Of a DNA stretch of 64,000 bases, positions 1-8,921 are shown in pieces. This stretch comes from an uncultured Thiotrichales bacterium (GTDB lineage Bacteria > Pseudomonadota > Gammaproteobacteria > Francisellales > CACEW01). Made by a program: the position numbers and the translations under genes. Every line of letters starts with the position of its first letter. The first letter of the stretch is position 1. The DNA is taken from contig CAIQBE010000012.1 of the NCBI GenBank assembly GCA_903870015.1, forward strand, positions 22,676-86,675. Reading direction: 5' to 3'. The notes below the pieces were generated by a model that was not told the origin of the DNA, made no database searches, and saw only the letters and a list, made by a program, of their open reading frames with translations.

Positions 1-1073
<1,073 letters not shown>

Positions 1074-1137
1074 AGCACACACTAAAAAGTTGATGTGCTA
1101 TGAATTTACTGTAATCAAGGGCATTGGTCAAGAAAAA

Positions 1138-1656
1138 CTATTGGCCTGAAACAGTGCTGGTTGCTGGCGTTGTTGCATTGGCAGCAGGGGTATTCACTGG
1201 CGCAGTAACATCATAACCGGTCGTTGCTAATACTTTGTTGTCAACAGTATTAATTACTTTAGCTTCCCAATGGCCGCTACAATAAACAGTTGCGCCTTTG
1301 CTATTGGTGTGGACTACCGTACGATAAGCCCAGAACACATCATGGCTGCTATTAGGTCCGCGCGTTACTTTAAAAGTTGAGCTCTGGCAATAACTGGTTT
1401 TAGGTGCAATCCACTGAATCGCCAGTGTATCAGAAGCTTTAGGATCCCAATTAGTCACGGCAGTCGCCACAATTAGATTATCACGAGGTGCAATGCTAAT
1501 GGTTGATGATGTTTTAGACTCATAAGTCGCTGCTGAAGCAGTAGGAGCGGATGCAGGGCCTGTGGCATCACTAACAGCAGGAGTAGTTGCAAAGGCAGAG
1601 CCGGCAGCACATAACATCAAAGGAGCTAAGGACAGTACTAACTTATTCATAATCAT
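1138..1656 (-). CDS. Secreted hypothetical protein
   Basis: The 172-residue product has a clear Sec signal peptide: basic start, hydrophobic core LVLSLAPLMLCAAG, likely cleaved after SAFA. The mature part is Thr/Ala/Ser-rich at both ends, around a central region with two Trp-containing segments and two or three Cys that could form a disulfide (SYCQSS, VYCSGHW). It probably acts in the periplasm or outside the cell. I do not recognise a family. ATG at 1656 and ATG at 1650 are both possible starts; an AGAGATGAT-type ribosome site lies just upstream. It stands alone between dapD and the transporter gene. Confidence 0.75.
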   Translation of the reverse strand: MIMNKLVLSLAPLMLCAAGSAFATTPAVSDATGPASAPTASAATYESKTSSTISIAPRDNLIVATAVTNWDPKASDTLAIQWIAPKTSYCQSSTFKVTRGPNSSHDVFWAYRTVVHTNSKGATVYCSGHWEAKVINTVDNKVLATTGYDVTAPVNTPAANATTPATSTVSGQ

Positions 1657-1716
1657 CTCTCTAGTTTGGTTGAAACATTACGCTTATTATAAAAGTATTT
1701 TTTGATAAAGCAACTT

Positions 1717-3141
1717 TTATTTACTCATTAAATTTTTTAATTTTGGTGTCATCAACGCCATCACTATGGCGATGATCGTTGTTACAATACCAATCTTCAA
1801 GAAAATATTACTATAAATATTCAGTGAATCCATGCCTACAGGAAGATTGCTTGGAATATCTGTGAGGCTTGCCACCATACCACCCAAGATCATCCCAATG
1901 GCAACTGCCATAAACCAAGCGCCCATTAAAAAGCCAGTTAAACGTTCAGGTACAAGCTGGGCAACCATAGCAAGACCCAGACCGCTAACAAGAAGTTCCC
2001 CAGTGCTTTGGAAGAAGTAGCTGGTGATAATCCAAAACGAAGATACGATGCCTTGGCTATTAGCAAAATAACGGCTCGACCATAAAATCAAGAAGCCGGC
2101 CGCGCATAAAAACATCCCAATCATAAATTTGGTCGGCATTTTCAAGTCTTTACCCTGTTTGCCTAATTTATGATAGAAATGTGCCAAAATAGGGCTCATC
2201 ACAAAAATCCAGAAAGGATTAAGCGCTTGGAAGGATAAAGGATTAATCGCAAAGCCAAAAATAGAATGCTCAACATTATTGATCGCATAAAAATTAAGAG
2301 AGGTTGGCATTTGTTGATACAGAATAAAGAAGAAGATCCCTTGAATCATCAAAATCAAAGCCACAATCATCTTCGAGCGTTCAGAGGCATCAGCGCGCAT
2401 AATTTCAAAAATAAAGAAGGCTAAGAGCCCAAGACCGGTTAAGCTTAAAATCCAGTGCGCCAAAGTAAGGTGTCTAATAATGTAGCTTAAAACAAATACG
2501 GCAATGACAGAGCCAACCACCACCGTGATAAAAGCAGGAAAATTTAGGGGCTTCTTGCCGACGGGTGAGTCATAAGGTTGTAAGGATTTGATGCTAATTA
2601 AAAATTTAGCAATCGCTAAAATTAAGCCTAGAGCACAAACATAAAAGCCAGTACCCCAGCCAAAATGATCGGCAATAGCAGGTACAAAGGACATACTCAG
2701 CAAGGAGCCAATGTTAATCGACATATAATAAAGCGTGAAGGCACTGTCAAGACGAGGGTCATCGGCATTATAGAGTTTTGAAAGCAAGTTAGAAGGATTG
2801 GCCTTGAATAAACCATTACCCACAATAATAACACCTAAAGCAATATACAAATAGCTAGGGTCTGCATAACCCAAGATCACATAACCCAGGGTTAAGAAGA
2901 CAGCACCCAGCAGTAAGGTTTTTTTAGCGCCCAAAATATTATCACCCAAATAACCACCGATGAAGATTGCGGCATAGATAAGTGCAGTAAAGGCGCTATA
3001 AGTATTAAACGCCAAAGTATCCGTCATGCCGATAGCTTTAACCATATAGTAAACTAAAATGGCTTGCATGCCATAAAAGCCAAAGCGCTCCCATAGCTCA
3101 ATAAAAAATATGGTCGTAAAGGGCTTTACTTGCTTAAACAT
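1717..3141 (-). CDS. POT/PTR family proton-dependent peptide transporter
   Basis: The 474-residue polytopic protein has about 14 hydrophobic segments. Near the N-terminus it carries the POT-family proton-coupling motif ExxER (IELWERFGFYGMQAILVYYM). It also has the conserved FYxxINxGS motif region (TLYYMSINIGSL, about residues 137-150) and later FFQSTGELLVSGLGL. Members import di- and tripeptides with protons across the inner membrane, which suits an amino-acid-dependent intracellular lifestyle. It lies 30 bp downstream of the sugar porter stop codon on the same strand and may be read through from the GlcNAc operon. Exact substrate is not deducible; it is closest in pattern to Dtp-type transporters. 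Confidence 0.9.
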   Translation of the reverse strand: MFKQVKPFTTIFFIELWERFGFYGMQAILVYYMVKAIGMTDTLAFNTYSAFTALIYAAIFIGGYLGDNILGAKKTLLLGAVFLTLGYVILGYADPSYLYIALGVIIVGNGLFKANPSNLLSKLYNADDPRLDSAFTLYYMSINIGSLLSMSFVPAIADHFGWGTGFYVCALGLILAIAKFLISIKSLQPYDSPVGKKPLNFPAFITVVVGSVIAVFVLSYIIRHLTLAHWILSLTGLGLLAFFIFEIMRADASERSKMIVALILMIQGIFFFILYQQMPTSLNFYAINNVEHSIFGFAINPLSFQALNPFWIFVMSPILAHFYHKLGKQGKDLKMPTKFMIGMFLCAAGFLILWSSRYFANSQGIVSSFWIITSYFFQSTGELLVSGLGLAMVAQLVPERLTGFLMGAWFMAVAIGMILGGMVASLTDIPSNLPVGMDSLNIYSNIFLKIGIVTTIIAIVMALMTPKLKNLMSK

Positions 3142-3171
3142 TATTAACTCCTTGTTTCATTACTATCCTCG

Positions 3172-4542
3172 TTAAGCGAAAATTTCTTCAATCTCTTCTA
3201 AAGTCTTATTTTTGGTCTCGGGAAGTAACTTCCACGAAATTAAAAAGTAAATAAAAGTAAAGCCACTGCAAATCAAAAATACCATACTCGCCCCCAAATG
3301 TACAATCAGCGGCAAAAATACCGCCGCCAATATGGCTGAGGTAAGCGAGTTTAAAAATAAACCGATCCCCATTCCTTTGGAGCGAATTTTTAAAGGCAGT
3401 AACTCAGATAGGATCATCCAAATCACTGCGCCAGGGCCGATAGCAAAAAAGATAATAAAGCCAAAAAGACCTAGCATCAGCAGTTCGCCCTGCAAGGGGC
3501 TGGTCGCTACAAAATGCAGCACCGCTGCAGTATAAAGTAGCGCACAGGTAAGTCCTAGCGTGCCAACAATCATTAAAAATTTTCGTCCCAATTTATCCAC
3601 TAAAAGAATCGCCAGAATCGTTGATAAAAAATTCAGCGCCATCATGCCCGTTGCACCCATCATCGCCACAATATTAGAATCTAAGCCGGAGTTTTTTAAT
3701 AAAAGGGCAGAAAATTGCAATAAAGAATTAATCGCGGTCAGCTGCTGCACGATAGCAATCACGCACACTAAGGCAAAGGGTTTCCAGTATTGTTTTAACC
3801 GTAGCAGCTGCCAAAAAGAATGAGATTCTTGAGCATGCTCGCGCGTAAGCATTTGCATTTCTTGAAATTCAAGCAATGCTTCATCTTCATGGCGCGTTTT
3901 TTTAAGGATTGCTAAAGCTTCAGATTCTCTACCTTTTAAAATCAGCCAACGTGGAGAGCCTGGCATAAATAAGCTGCCTAACAAAAATAATACCCCCGGC
4001 ACTAAAGTCGCCAAAAACATACCACGCCAATTACCACCATGATTAGTGAAATAGATGCCAATCAACCCTGCGAGTAAAATGCCTGCCGTCAACATGAGTT
4101 GAAAAGTTGCTAAGCCACGGCCGCGATAATGGCTAGGCATAAGCTCGGCAATATACAGGGGGGTGGCAATGGTAATAATGCCAATGCCGATGCCTTGAAT
4201 TAGTCGCCCAAACAAAATGCCAGAATAGGACGTCGCCATGACCACGACAATCACGCCAAGTAAAAATAAAATCGCCGAGAGAATAATCATCGCACGCCTG
4301 CCAAAGATATCCGCAAGCGGACCAGTGACTAAAGTCGCAAAAGCGCCGCCACCTAGAACCGCTGAGCCAATAAATGAAATTTGCTGATTATCAAGGCCAA
4401 TGTCATTTTTCATGAATAAGAGGGCACCGCTAATCACGCCAACATCAGCGCCGTAAAGAATGCCGCCAATCGCGGCAATTAATAAAACAAAATACACATA
4501 CCTAGTGGGTGCTCTTGGCACACTGATAGACGATTTTACCAT
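3172..4542 (-). CDS. MFS sugar porter, probable GlcNAc or sugar importer
   Basis: The 456-residue protein has 12 predicted membrane segments and sugar-porter signatures: GADVGVISGALLFMK in helix 1, GRRAMI between helices 2 and 3, GIGIITIATPLYIAELMP, PGSPRWLILKGR after helix 6, and the terminal PETKNKTLEEIEEIF. It is an inner-membrane proton-coupled sugar symporter by family. Its start overlaps the 3' end of nagA by 41 bp, and it closes an operon of GlcNAc kinase, deaminase and deacetylase, so the likely substrate is N-acetylglucosamine or a related amino sugar. This would replace PTS uptake, with phosphorylation done afterwards by the kinase. The substrate is inferred from context only. Confidence 0.88.
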   Translation of the reverse strand: MVKSSISVPRAPTRYVYFVLLIAAIGGILYGADVGVISGALLFMKNDIGLDNQQISFIGSAVLGGGAFATLVTGPLADIFGRRAMIILSAILFLLGVIVVVMATSYSGILFGRLIQGIGIGIITIATPLYIAELMPSHYRGRGLATFQLMLTAGILLAGLIGIYFTNHGGNWRGMFLATLVPGVLFLLGSLFMPGSPRWLILKGRESEALAILKKTRHEDEALLEFQEMQMLTREHAQESHSFWQLLRLKQYWKPFALVCVIAIVQQLTAINSLLQFSALLLKNSGLDSNIVAMMGATGMMALNFLSTILAILLVDKLGRKFLMIVGTLGLTCALLYTAAVLHFVATSPLQGELLMLGLFGFIIFFAIGPGAVIWMILSELLPLKIRSKGMGIGLFLNSLTSAILAAVFLPLIVHLGASMVFLICSGFTFIYFLISWKLLPETKNKTLEEIEEIFA

Positions 4543-5662
4543 GATAAAAAGTTCCTTTTACATCAAAATTATTATTTAATACCACTAAATTTGCGATTTG
4601 ACCAGAAGAAATATATCCTTGGTTTAAAATTTTTAAGATACTAGCGGGCTGAATGGTGATTAAGGGGATTAATTCTGTAAGGGGTAGTCCAGTATATTGA
4701 TGCATGTTTTTAAGCGCTTTGTTAAGTTGCAAAGTGCTGCCGGCTAACTTGCCATTACTTTGCAAACGCGCAATGCCATAATCATCAACTGCGACATTTT
4801 GCCCGCCTAAATCATAAATCCCAGCCTTAAGACACTTAGCACGCATAGCATCCGTCACTAAAAGTAAATGATCGAGGCCTTTACATTGCACCGTAAATTG
4901 GATCATCTCGGGCGCTACATGCGCGCCGTCAACAATAAGTTCAGCAATCACTCGATCATCAGATAACAATGCTGCAGCGGCTCCTGGTTCGCGATGATGA
5001 ACACCGCTCATGGCATTAAAAAGATGGGTGGCATGTGTCGCGCCTGCATCAATGCCGCATTTAGTTTCAGCAAAGTTAGCGGCAGTGTGTCCAATCGACA
5101 CGACAATATTTTGACTGCGAGCGTATTGAATAAACTCAATGGCATGAGGCAGCTCTGGGGCAATGGTAATTAAGCGAATGAGATCAGGGAATTGTTGTTG
5201 CCACTTTTTTAATAATGCAATATCAGGTATTTTTAAATGATCGCCGCACTGGGCACCCATAAACGCTTGGCTTAAAAAAGGCCCCTCCAAATGCACTCCA
5301 AGTAGCTCGGCGCCTTGTGTTTGGTTTCTTTGAAATTCAAAGCAAGTCTTAAGTGCTGCTTCAATTTTAGGGATAGATTCTGTCATCGTAGTAGCCAAAT
5401 AGCCAACGACACCTTCTTCGAGCAAGGCATCACTTAAAATTTGCAACGATGTTGCATTGGCATCCATAACATCTTGACCACGCGCCCCATGAATATGTAG
5501 ATCCATAAAGCCAGGGACCAGTAGCTCATCATTCTTCAAGTGAAAATCAGCAGAGGCTAAGCTATTAGGCTGTACTGCGGTAATCAATCCATCTTTAATA
5601 ACGACCTCATGGTCGGCAAGAAATTGATTGTGATAGTAAACTCTGCCGCCACGAATAATCAT
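4502..5662 (-). CDS. nagA: N-acetylglucosamine-6-phosphate deacetylase
   Basis: The 386-residue amidohydrolase removes acetate from GlcNAc-6-P to give glucosamine-6-P in the cytoplasm. Visible signatures are the metal-binding MDLHIHGARGQDVMD (His56, His58), HLEGPFLSQAFMGAQ with the metal-ligand Glu, GHTAANFAE, GATHATHLFNAMS and the catalytic-Asp segment LLVTDAMRAK; length matches the family. It begins 1 base after the deaminase stop and overlaps the transporter start, so the genes form one operon. Confidence 0.95.
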   Translation of the reverse strand: MIIRGGRVYYHNQFLADHEVVIKDGLITAVQPNSLASADFHLKNDELLVPGFMDLHIHGARGQDVMDANATSLQILSDALLEEGVVGYLATTMTESIPKIEAALKTCFEFQRNQTQGAELLGVHLEGPFLSQAFMGAQCGDHLKIPDIALLKKWQQQFPDLIRLITIAPELPHAIEFIQYARSQNIVVSIGHTAANFAETKCGIDAGATHATHLFNAMSGVHHREPGAAAALLSDDRVIAELIVDGAHVAPEMIQFTVQCKGLDHLLLVTDAMRAKCLKAGIYDLGGQNVAVDDYGIARLQSNGKLAGSTLQLNKALKNMHQYTGLPLTELIPLITIQPASILKILNQGYISSGQIANLVVLNNNFDVKGTFYHGKIVYQCAKSTH

Positions 5663-5663
5663 T

Positions 5664-6698
5664 TTATTGCGTCCTTGTGATTTTTTGAATTAACGGCGGT
5701 TGATCAGGGTTGAGATTTTTTGCGCGCGCTAAAGCTTCGATCATTAAATACAATAAGGCGCAGGAAAGTAAAGGCGTTAATAAAGAAGGCACGGAGGGTA
5801 GCAAAACCTTTTGCGAAAAATCTTTAAAAGTATCAGCCGTTTCTTCGGAGCAAAAAATTAAAGGGTTAACGCTGGTTGTTTTGATTTTAATAAGAGTGCT
5901 TAGCATCGACGGTAAGCTTAAATCATGTTGAGTGAGTGCAAGAATCGGCAAAGGCTCTTTTAATAAAGAAAAGGGACCATGTAAAATCTCTGCCGAGCTA
6001 AAAGCCTCAGCGTGAATTTGAGTCACTTCTTTAAATTTTAGAGCGATTTCTTGCGCAATACTAAAGCTAAATCCGCGACCTAAAATCAGCGCATTATTCG
6101 CCACAAAATAGCTAAAATAAAGACTAAGATCCATACCCAAAACTTTGGAAAAAGCACTTGGAAGCTGTGCGAGTCCATCTAATAATGAAGCATTATTTTT
6201 TATAATCGCCACGCCATGGAGGAGGGCGGTCAAAGTCAGCAAAAAACTTTTAGTCGCCGCCACAGCAAGCTCAGGGCCAGCATGTAACGGAATAACAAAA
6301 TCAGCCAATGCAGCTAACGGCGAGCTCGTATCATTCACAAGTGCTAGTGTCAGTGCGCCCTGTGTTTTAGCATAACGCATAACCTCTAATAAATCCGGGC
6401 TTTGTCCAGATTGAGAAATAGCAACCACCAGAGTATCTTTTAATTCTAAAGGTGTTTTATAAATAGAAATAATTGACGGCGCAGCGGAGGATGTCGGTAA
6501 ATGCAGTTCAGTTTCAAACAAATATTTGGCATAAGTAGCTGCATGATCGGAACTACCGCGCGCAACGGTCATCACTGATTTAGGACTGCGAGCTTTTAAC
6601 GCTATGCTAAAGGCTTGCCAGATTTCAACATTCAGCATCAACTGTACTTGCAACTGCGCAGGTATTTCAAGGATCTCCTGGCGCATTTTGCTCATCAT
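5664..6698 (-). CDS. SIS-domain glucosamine-6-phosphate deaminase (NagB-II type)
   Basis: The 344-residue protein has two SIS domains, like the isomerase half of GlmS but without the glutaminase domain. Motifs seen are VARGSSDHAATYAKYLFE, the phosphosugar loop AISQSGQSPDLLEVMRYA, VAATKSFLLTLTALLHG and EVTQIHAEAFSSAEILHGP. Such proteins in GlcNAc operons (described as NagB-II in Shewanella) convert glucosamine-6-P to fructose-6-P and ammonia, replacing the unrelated NagB. The gene shares its first base region with the end of the kinase gene and ends one base before nagA. The function assignment rests on family plus context; a different phosphosugar isomerase is possible. Confidence 0.88.
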   Translation of the reverse strand: MMSKMRQEILEIPAQLQVQLMLNVEIWQAFSIALKARSPKSVMTVARGSSDHAATYAKYLFETELHLPTSSAAPSIISIYKTPLELKDTLVVAISQSGQSPDLLEVMRYAKTQGALTLALVNDTSSPLAALADFVIPLHAGPELAVAATKSFLLTLTALLHGVAIIKNNASLLDGLAQLPSAFSKVLGMDLSLYFSYFVANNALILGRGFSFSIAQEIALKFKEVTQIHAEAFSSAEILHGPFSLLKEPLPILALTQHDLSLPSMLSTLIKIKTTSVNPLIFCSEETADTFKDFSQKVLLPSVPSLLTPLLSCALLYLMIEALARAKNLNPDQPPLIQKITRTQ

Positions 6699-7573
6699 TA
6701 TATTAATCCCAAGTACTGTTTTACCAGCATAATAGCGCCTACAGGCGCGTCAAATTTACGCTCAACAATATTTTTTTGTAGCTCTTTGGAGGTAAAGTGA
6801 GTAATAAAGGGCGCGACGCCGCCAAGGAGTGCTAATGGAAAGGTTTTAACTTTACTTTGTTGCCACAGGCCTGCAAAAATTTGATCCACTTCAAAAGCGG
6901 CGCTAATCAACAGTTTTTTCGCCAAAGGATCTTGCGCAGCAAACTCAAAAACAACCGGTGCAAATTTAGCATAATCAGAAGGCTTAGCGGTATTCGCATA
7001 GTCATAAAAAGCCTGGGCATTATTATTAAACTGCGCAAAAAAATGTTTCAGCATCGGCGTCCATAAAATCCGTTGATCAATGGCTTTAAACGTTAGGCGA
7101 AATAGCTCTAATCCAAGCCAGGCACCACCACCTTCATCAGAATGAGGAAAGCCATAACCACCTGCGCGATAAGTTTGATTATGATTAATAAGATAGCCAA
7201 TAACACCTGTACCAACAATGATAATAGCGCCATCTTTGCCACCATGAACACCCAGGCAGGCCGCATGCGCATCAGAATCAAGGACCAATGTTTTAAAGCT
7301 GTGGGGAGTGTTTAAAAATTCTTTGGCAGCAGTGCTCAATTCTGTTCCCGCCATGCCCATGCCTACATGTACATCATAGTCTTTAAGGTTTATCTTCGCA
7401 GCAGTAGCAGCGGCATCAATAGCTGTGCGTACGGAATGCCAGCTCTCAGTAACAGAAGTGCGAATATTGCCAAGACCGCCAACACCTACGCCCAAGGTTT
7501 GCCCTGCAGCATTTTGAATCACAGCCTCAGTCTTAGTCCCACCACCATCAACACCAATGAATAAATTTTCCAT
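6698..7573 (-). CDS. nagK: N-acetylglucosamine kinase, BadF/BadG/BcrA/BcrD ATPase family
   Basis: This 291-residue ASKHA-fold kinase opens with the phosphate-1 loop GVDGGGTKTEA (residues 7-17). It contains VLDSDAHAACLGVHGGKDGAIIIVGTGVIG, the phosphate-2 and catalytic-Asp region, and the GGYGFPHSDEGGGAWLG motif found in GlcNAc/glucosamine kinases of this family. It would phosphorylate cytoplasmic GlcNAc to GlcNAc-6-P, feeding NagA. It is the first gene of the minus-strand operon, so the operon promoter should lie between 7574 and about 7670. It is unrelated to the ROK-family NagK of E. coli; the symbol is used for function. Confidence 0.88.
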   Translation of the reverse strand: MENLFIGVDGGGTKTEAVIQNAAGQTLGVGVGGLGNIRTSVTESWHSVRTAIDAAATAAKINLKDYDVHVGMGMAGTELSTAAKEFLNTPHSFKTLVLDSDAHAACLGVHGGKDGAIIIVGTGVIGYLINHNQTYRAGGYGFPHSDEGGGAWLGLELFRLTFKAIDQRILWTPMLKHFFAQFNNNAQAFYDYANTAKPSDYAKFAPVVFEFAAQDPLAKKLLISAAFEVDQIFAGLWQQSKVKTFPLALLGGVAPFITHFTSKELQKNIVERKFDAPVGAIMLVKQYLGLI

Positions 7574-7677
7574 AAAAGCAAGTATTTCGAGTCAAAAGAG
7601 TAATGTAAACTATTCAGATTTTTTTGTACATATGTTCATAATCACCTGGGGCTTAAAAATAAAAAATGTATACCCCC

Positions 7678-7706
7678 TTGTTTTTTATCTGATCCACTAG
7701 TACAAT
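7678..7706 (+). promoter_or_regulatory. Sigma-70 promoter of fis
   Basis: A -35 hexamer TTGTTT at 7678-7683 is followed after exactly 17 bases by a -10 hexamer TACAAT at 7701-7706. It lies 63 bp upstream of the fis start codon on the same strand, in an AT-rich gap, and the fis ribosome site AAAGGAG follows. Confidence 0.6.
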
Positions 7707-7769
7707 TAAGACACAGTAGAAAACAAATCACTGCTGAAATTAATAAATTAACACAAAAGGAGAGTCTGA

Positions 7770-8042
7770 ATGCCAGCAACAATGCATTACGTAAAGCCCA
7801 CCAACAAAACCAAAAAACCTGCGCTTAAGGAAGTGGTTGGTACCGTATTAAATGAGTATTTTGATAGCTTAAAAGGTGAAAAACCTGAGCATGTTTATAA
7901 CTTAGTATTGACTGAAATCGAACATCCTTTGATGGCTGCGATCATGAGATTTACCAATAACAATCAAAGCCAAGCGGCTGCAATCCTCGGCATTAACCGT
8001 GGTACTTTCCGCAAAAAATTAGCATTCTACGGCATGCTTTAG
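7770..8042 (+). CDS. fis: DNA-binding protein Fis
   Basis: The 90-residue protein matches the Fis family: EHPLMAAIMRFTNNNQSQAAAILGINRGTFRKKLAFYGML forms the C-terminal helix-turn-helix, closely parallel to E. coli Fis. Fis bends DNA and shapes the nucleoid, and regulates rRNA promoters, recombination and, in Legionella and Coxiella relatives, growth-phase and effector genes. It has a strong Shine-Dalgarno (AAAGGAG, 8 bases before ATG). The usual upstream partner dusB is absent; fis stands alone with its own promoter and is followed by a strong hairpin. Confidence 0.95.
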   Translation: MPATMHYVKPTNKTKKPALKEVVGTVLNEYFDSLKGEKPEHVYNLVLTEIEHPLMAAIMRFTNNNQSQAAAILGINRGTFRKKLAFYGML

Positions 8043-8061
8043 TCTTTATAATCTTTAAAAA

Positions 8062-8093
8062 TAGCCACCTTTGTAACAAGTCAAAGGTGGCTA
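8062..8093. terminator. Strong hairpin, probable bidirectional terminator
   Basis: A perfect 12-bp stem (TAGCCACCTTTG at 8062-8073, CAAAGGTGGCTA at 8082-8093) encloses an 8-base loop. On the minus strand the stem is followed by TTTTTAAAG, the classic tail, so it best terminates leftward transcripts such as that of the small gene at 8322-8528. On the plus strand it is preceded by A-rich sequence and lies 20 bp after the fis stop. Confidence 0.75.
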
Positions 8094-8114
8094 GTTATCG
8101 TAGGCCACCATCCT

Positions 8115-8354
8115 ATGACTGTTCTTCTTACTAGGGGAAAGTGGGTGCTAATCAAGTTTTTACATGTCATGATTGCGATAACTTTGTCGGGGCTTAGCTT
8201 GGCAAATGCGCTACCATCGGCTTTACCGCTATTGGTTTTTGTGTGGTTGGCCAGCAACGATAAGCCTGGTGACCGTATTCTATTTAATGGCCAATGGGCC
8301 ACAGCTAGCAATTTAAAACAGTTATCTACACGACTCAGTGCGAATACGATTTAA
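8115..8354 (+). CDS. Possible small membrane/secreted protein (uncertain)
   Basis: This frame could encode 79 residues with a hydrophobic segment (about residues 12-46, VLIKFLHVMIAITLSGLSLANA) that resembles a signal peptide or membrane helix, followed by a short polar tail. No convincing ribosome site precedes the ATG and no family is recognised. Its 3' end overlaps the convergent small gene at 8322-8528 by 33 bp, so at least one of the two may be spurious. Confidence 0.3.
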   Translation: MTVLLTRGKWVLIKFLHVMIAITLSGLSLANALPSALPLLVFVWLASNDKPGDRILFNGQWATASNLKQLSTRLSANTI

Positions 8355-8528
8355 AAGAACGCTAATCTGCGTAGTGACGGCATCAGTTGCACGTGGGGTT
8401 GTATTAAAGCCATTAATTTCAGTTTTATGTGCATAAGAGCGACTGCGACCATGAATACCACTGCGCTCAACTGTATTAACATCATTCATATATTTAGCTG
8501 AACTACGTATTTTTGTTATTGTTCTCAT
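8322..8528 (-). CDS. Small basic hypothetical protein
   Basis: A 68-residue basic protein (many Arg/Lys/His, few hydrophobics) begins at ATG 8528. It is preceded by a good Shine-Dalgarno (AGGAGAG, about 8 bases upstream), which is the main reason to believe it. The sequence has no recognisable domain and no membrane segment. Transcription leftward would stop at the hairpin at 8062-8093, which has its T-tract on this strand. Confidence 0.45.
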   Translation of the reverse strand: MRTITKIRSSAKYMNDVNTVERSGIHGRSRSYAHKTEINGFNTTPRATDAVTTQISVLLNRIRTESCR

Positions 8529-8921
8529 GATGCCAACTCTCCTCTGTGTTGCTTTATTATTGTTATGTGGAGTATTTACTCCTGGTCACCATTTTACATA
8601 AAAAATATAAGTTTTTCAATAGGGTAATAAATCTGATAATTCAATGGGTTATGAATTTTTGTGAATTTAATACTTAATATTAATCAAAAAGTACGATGTT
8701 AAATGAGTGGACTCTAAAATAACTAGGGTTAGGAGTCAGATGTTATTTTATAAGCCAAAATTATTAAATTAAGGTGAAATCGCTTTTATAAAAAACTGGA
8801 TCAAAAAATGAAAAATGGAATGTTCAATGGGTAAGAGTTTTAATTTGACAACTAAGACTGCGTAGATTAATTTGTAAGAAACAAAAGAAGCCATAAGCAA
8901 AATATAAGTGGGAGGGAAATT
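8529..8921. other. AT-rich intergenic region with a 9-bp inverted repeat
   Basis: No gene is supported in these 393 bases. They are very AT-rich and probably hold the promoters of the genes on either side. An inverted repeat TAAAATAAC (8715-8723) / GTTATTTTA (8742-8750) with an 18-base spacer is the only structure seen; it lacks a following T-run and could be an operator-like site. Confidence 0.4.

Noticed and set aside
8329..8337. Single DnaA-box-like site TTATCTACA
   Set aside because: One isolated site with a mismatch, lying at the overlap of two doubtful small ORFs, is expected by chance.
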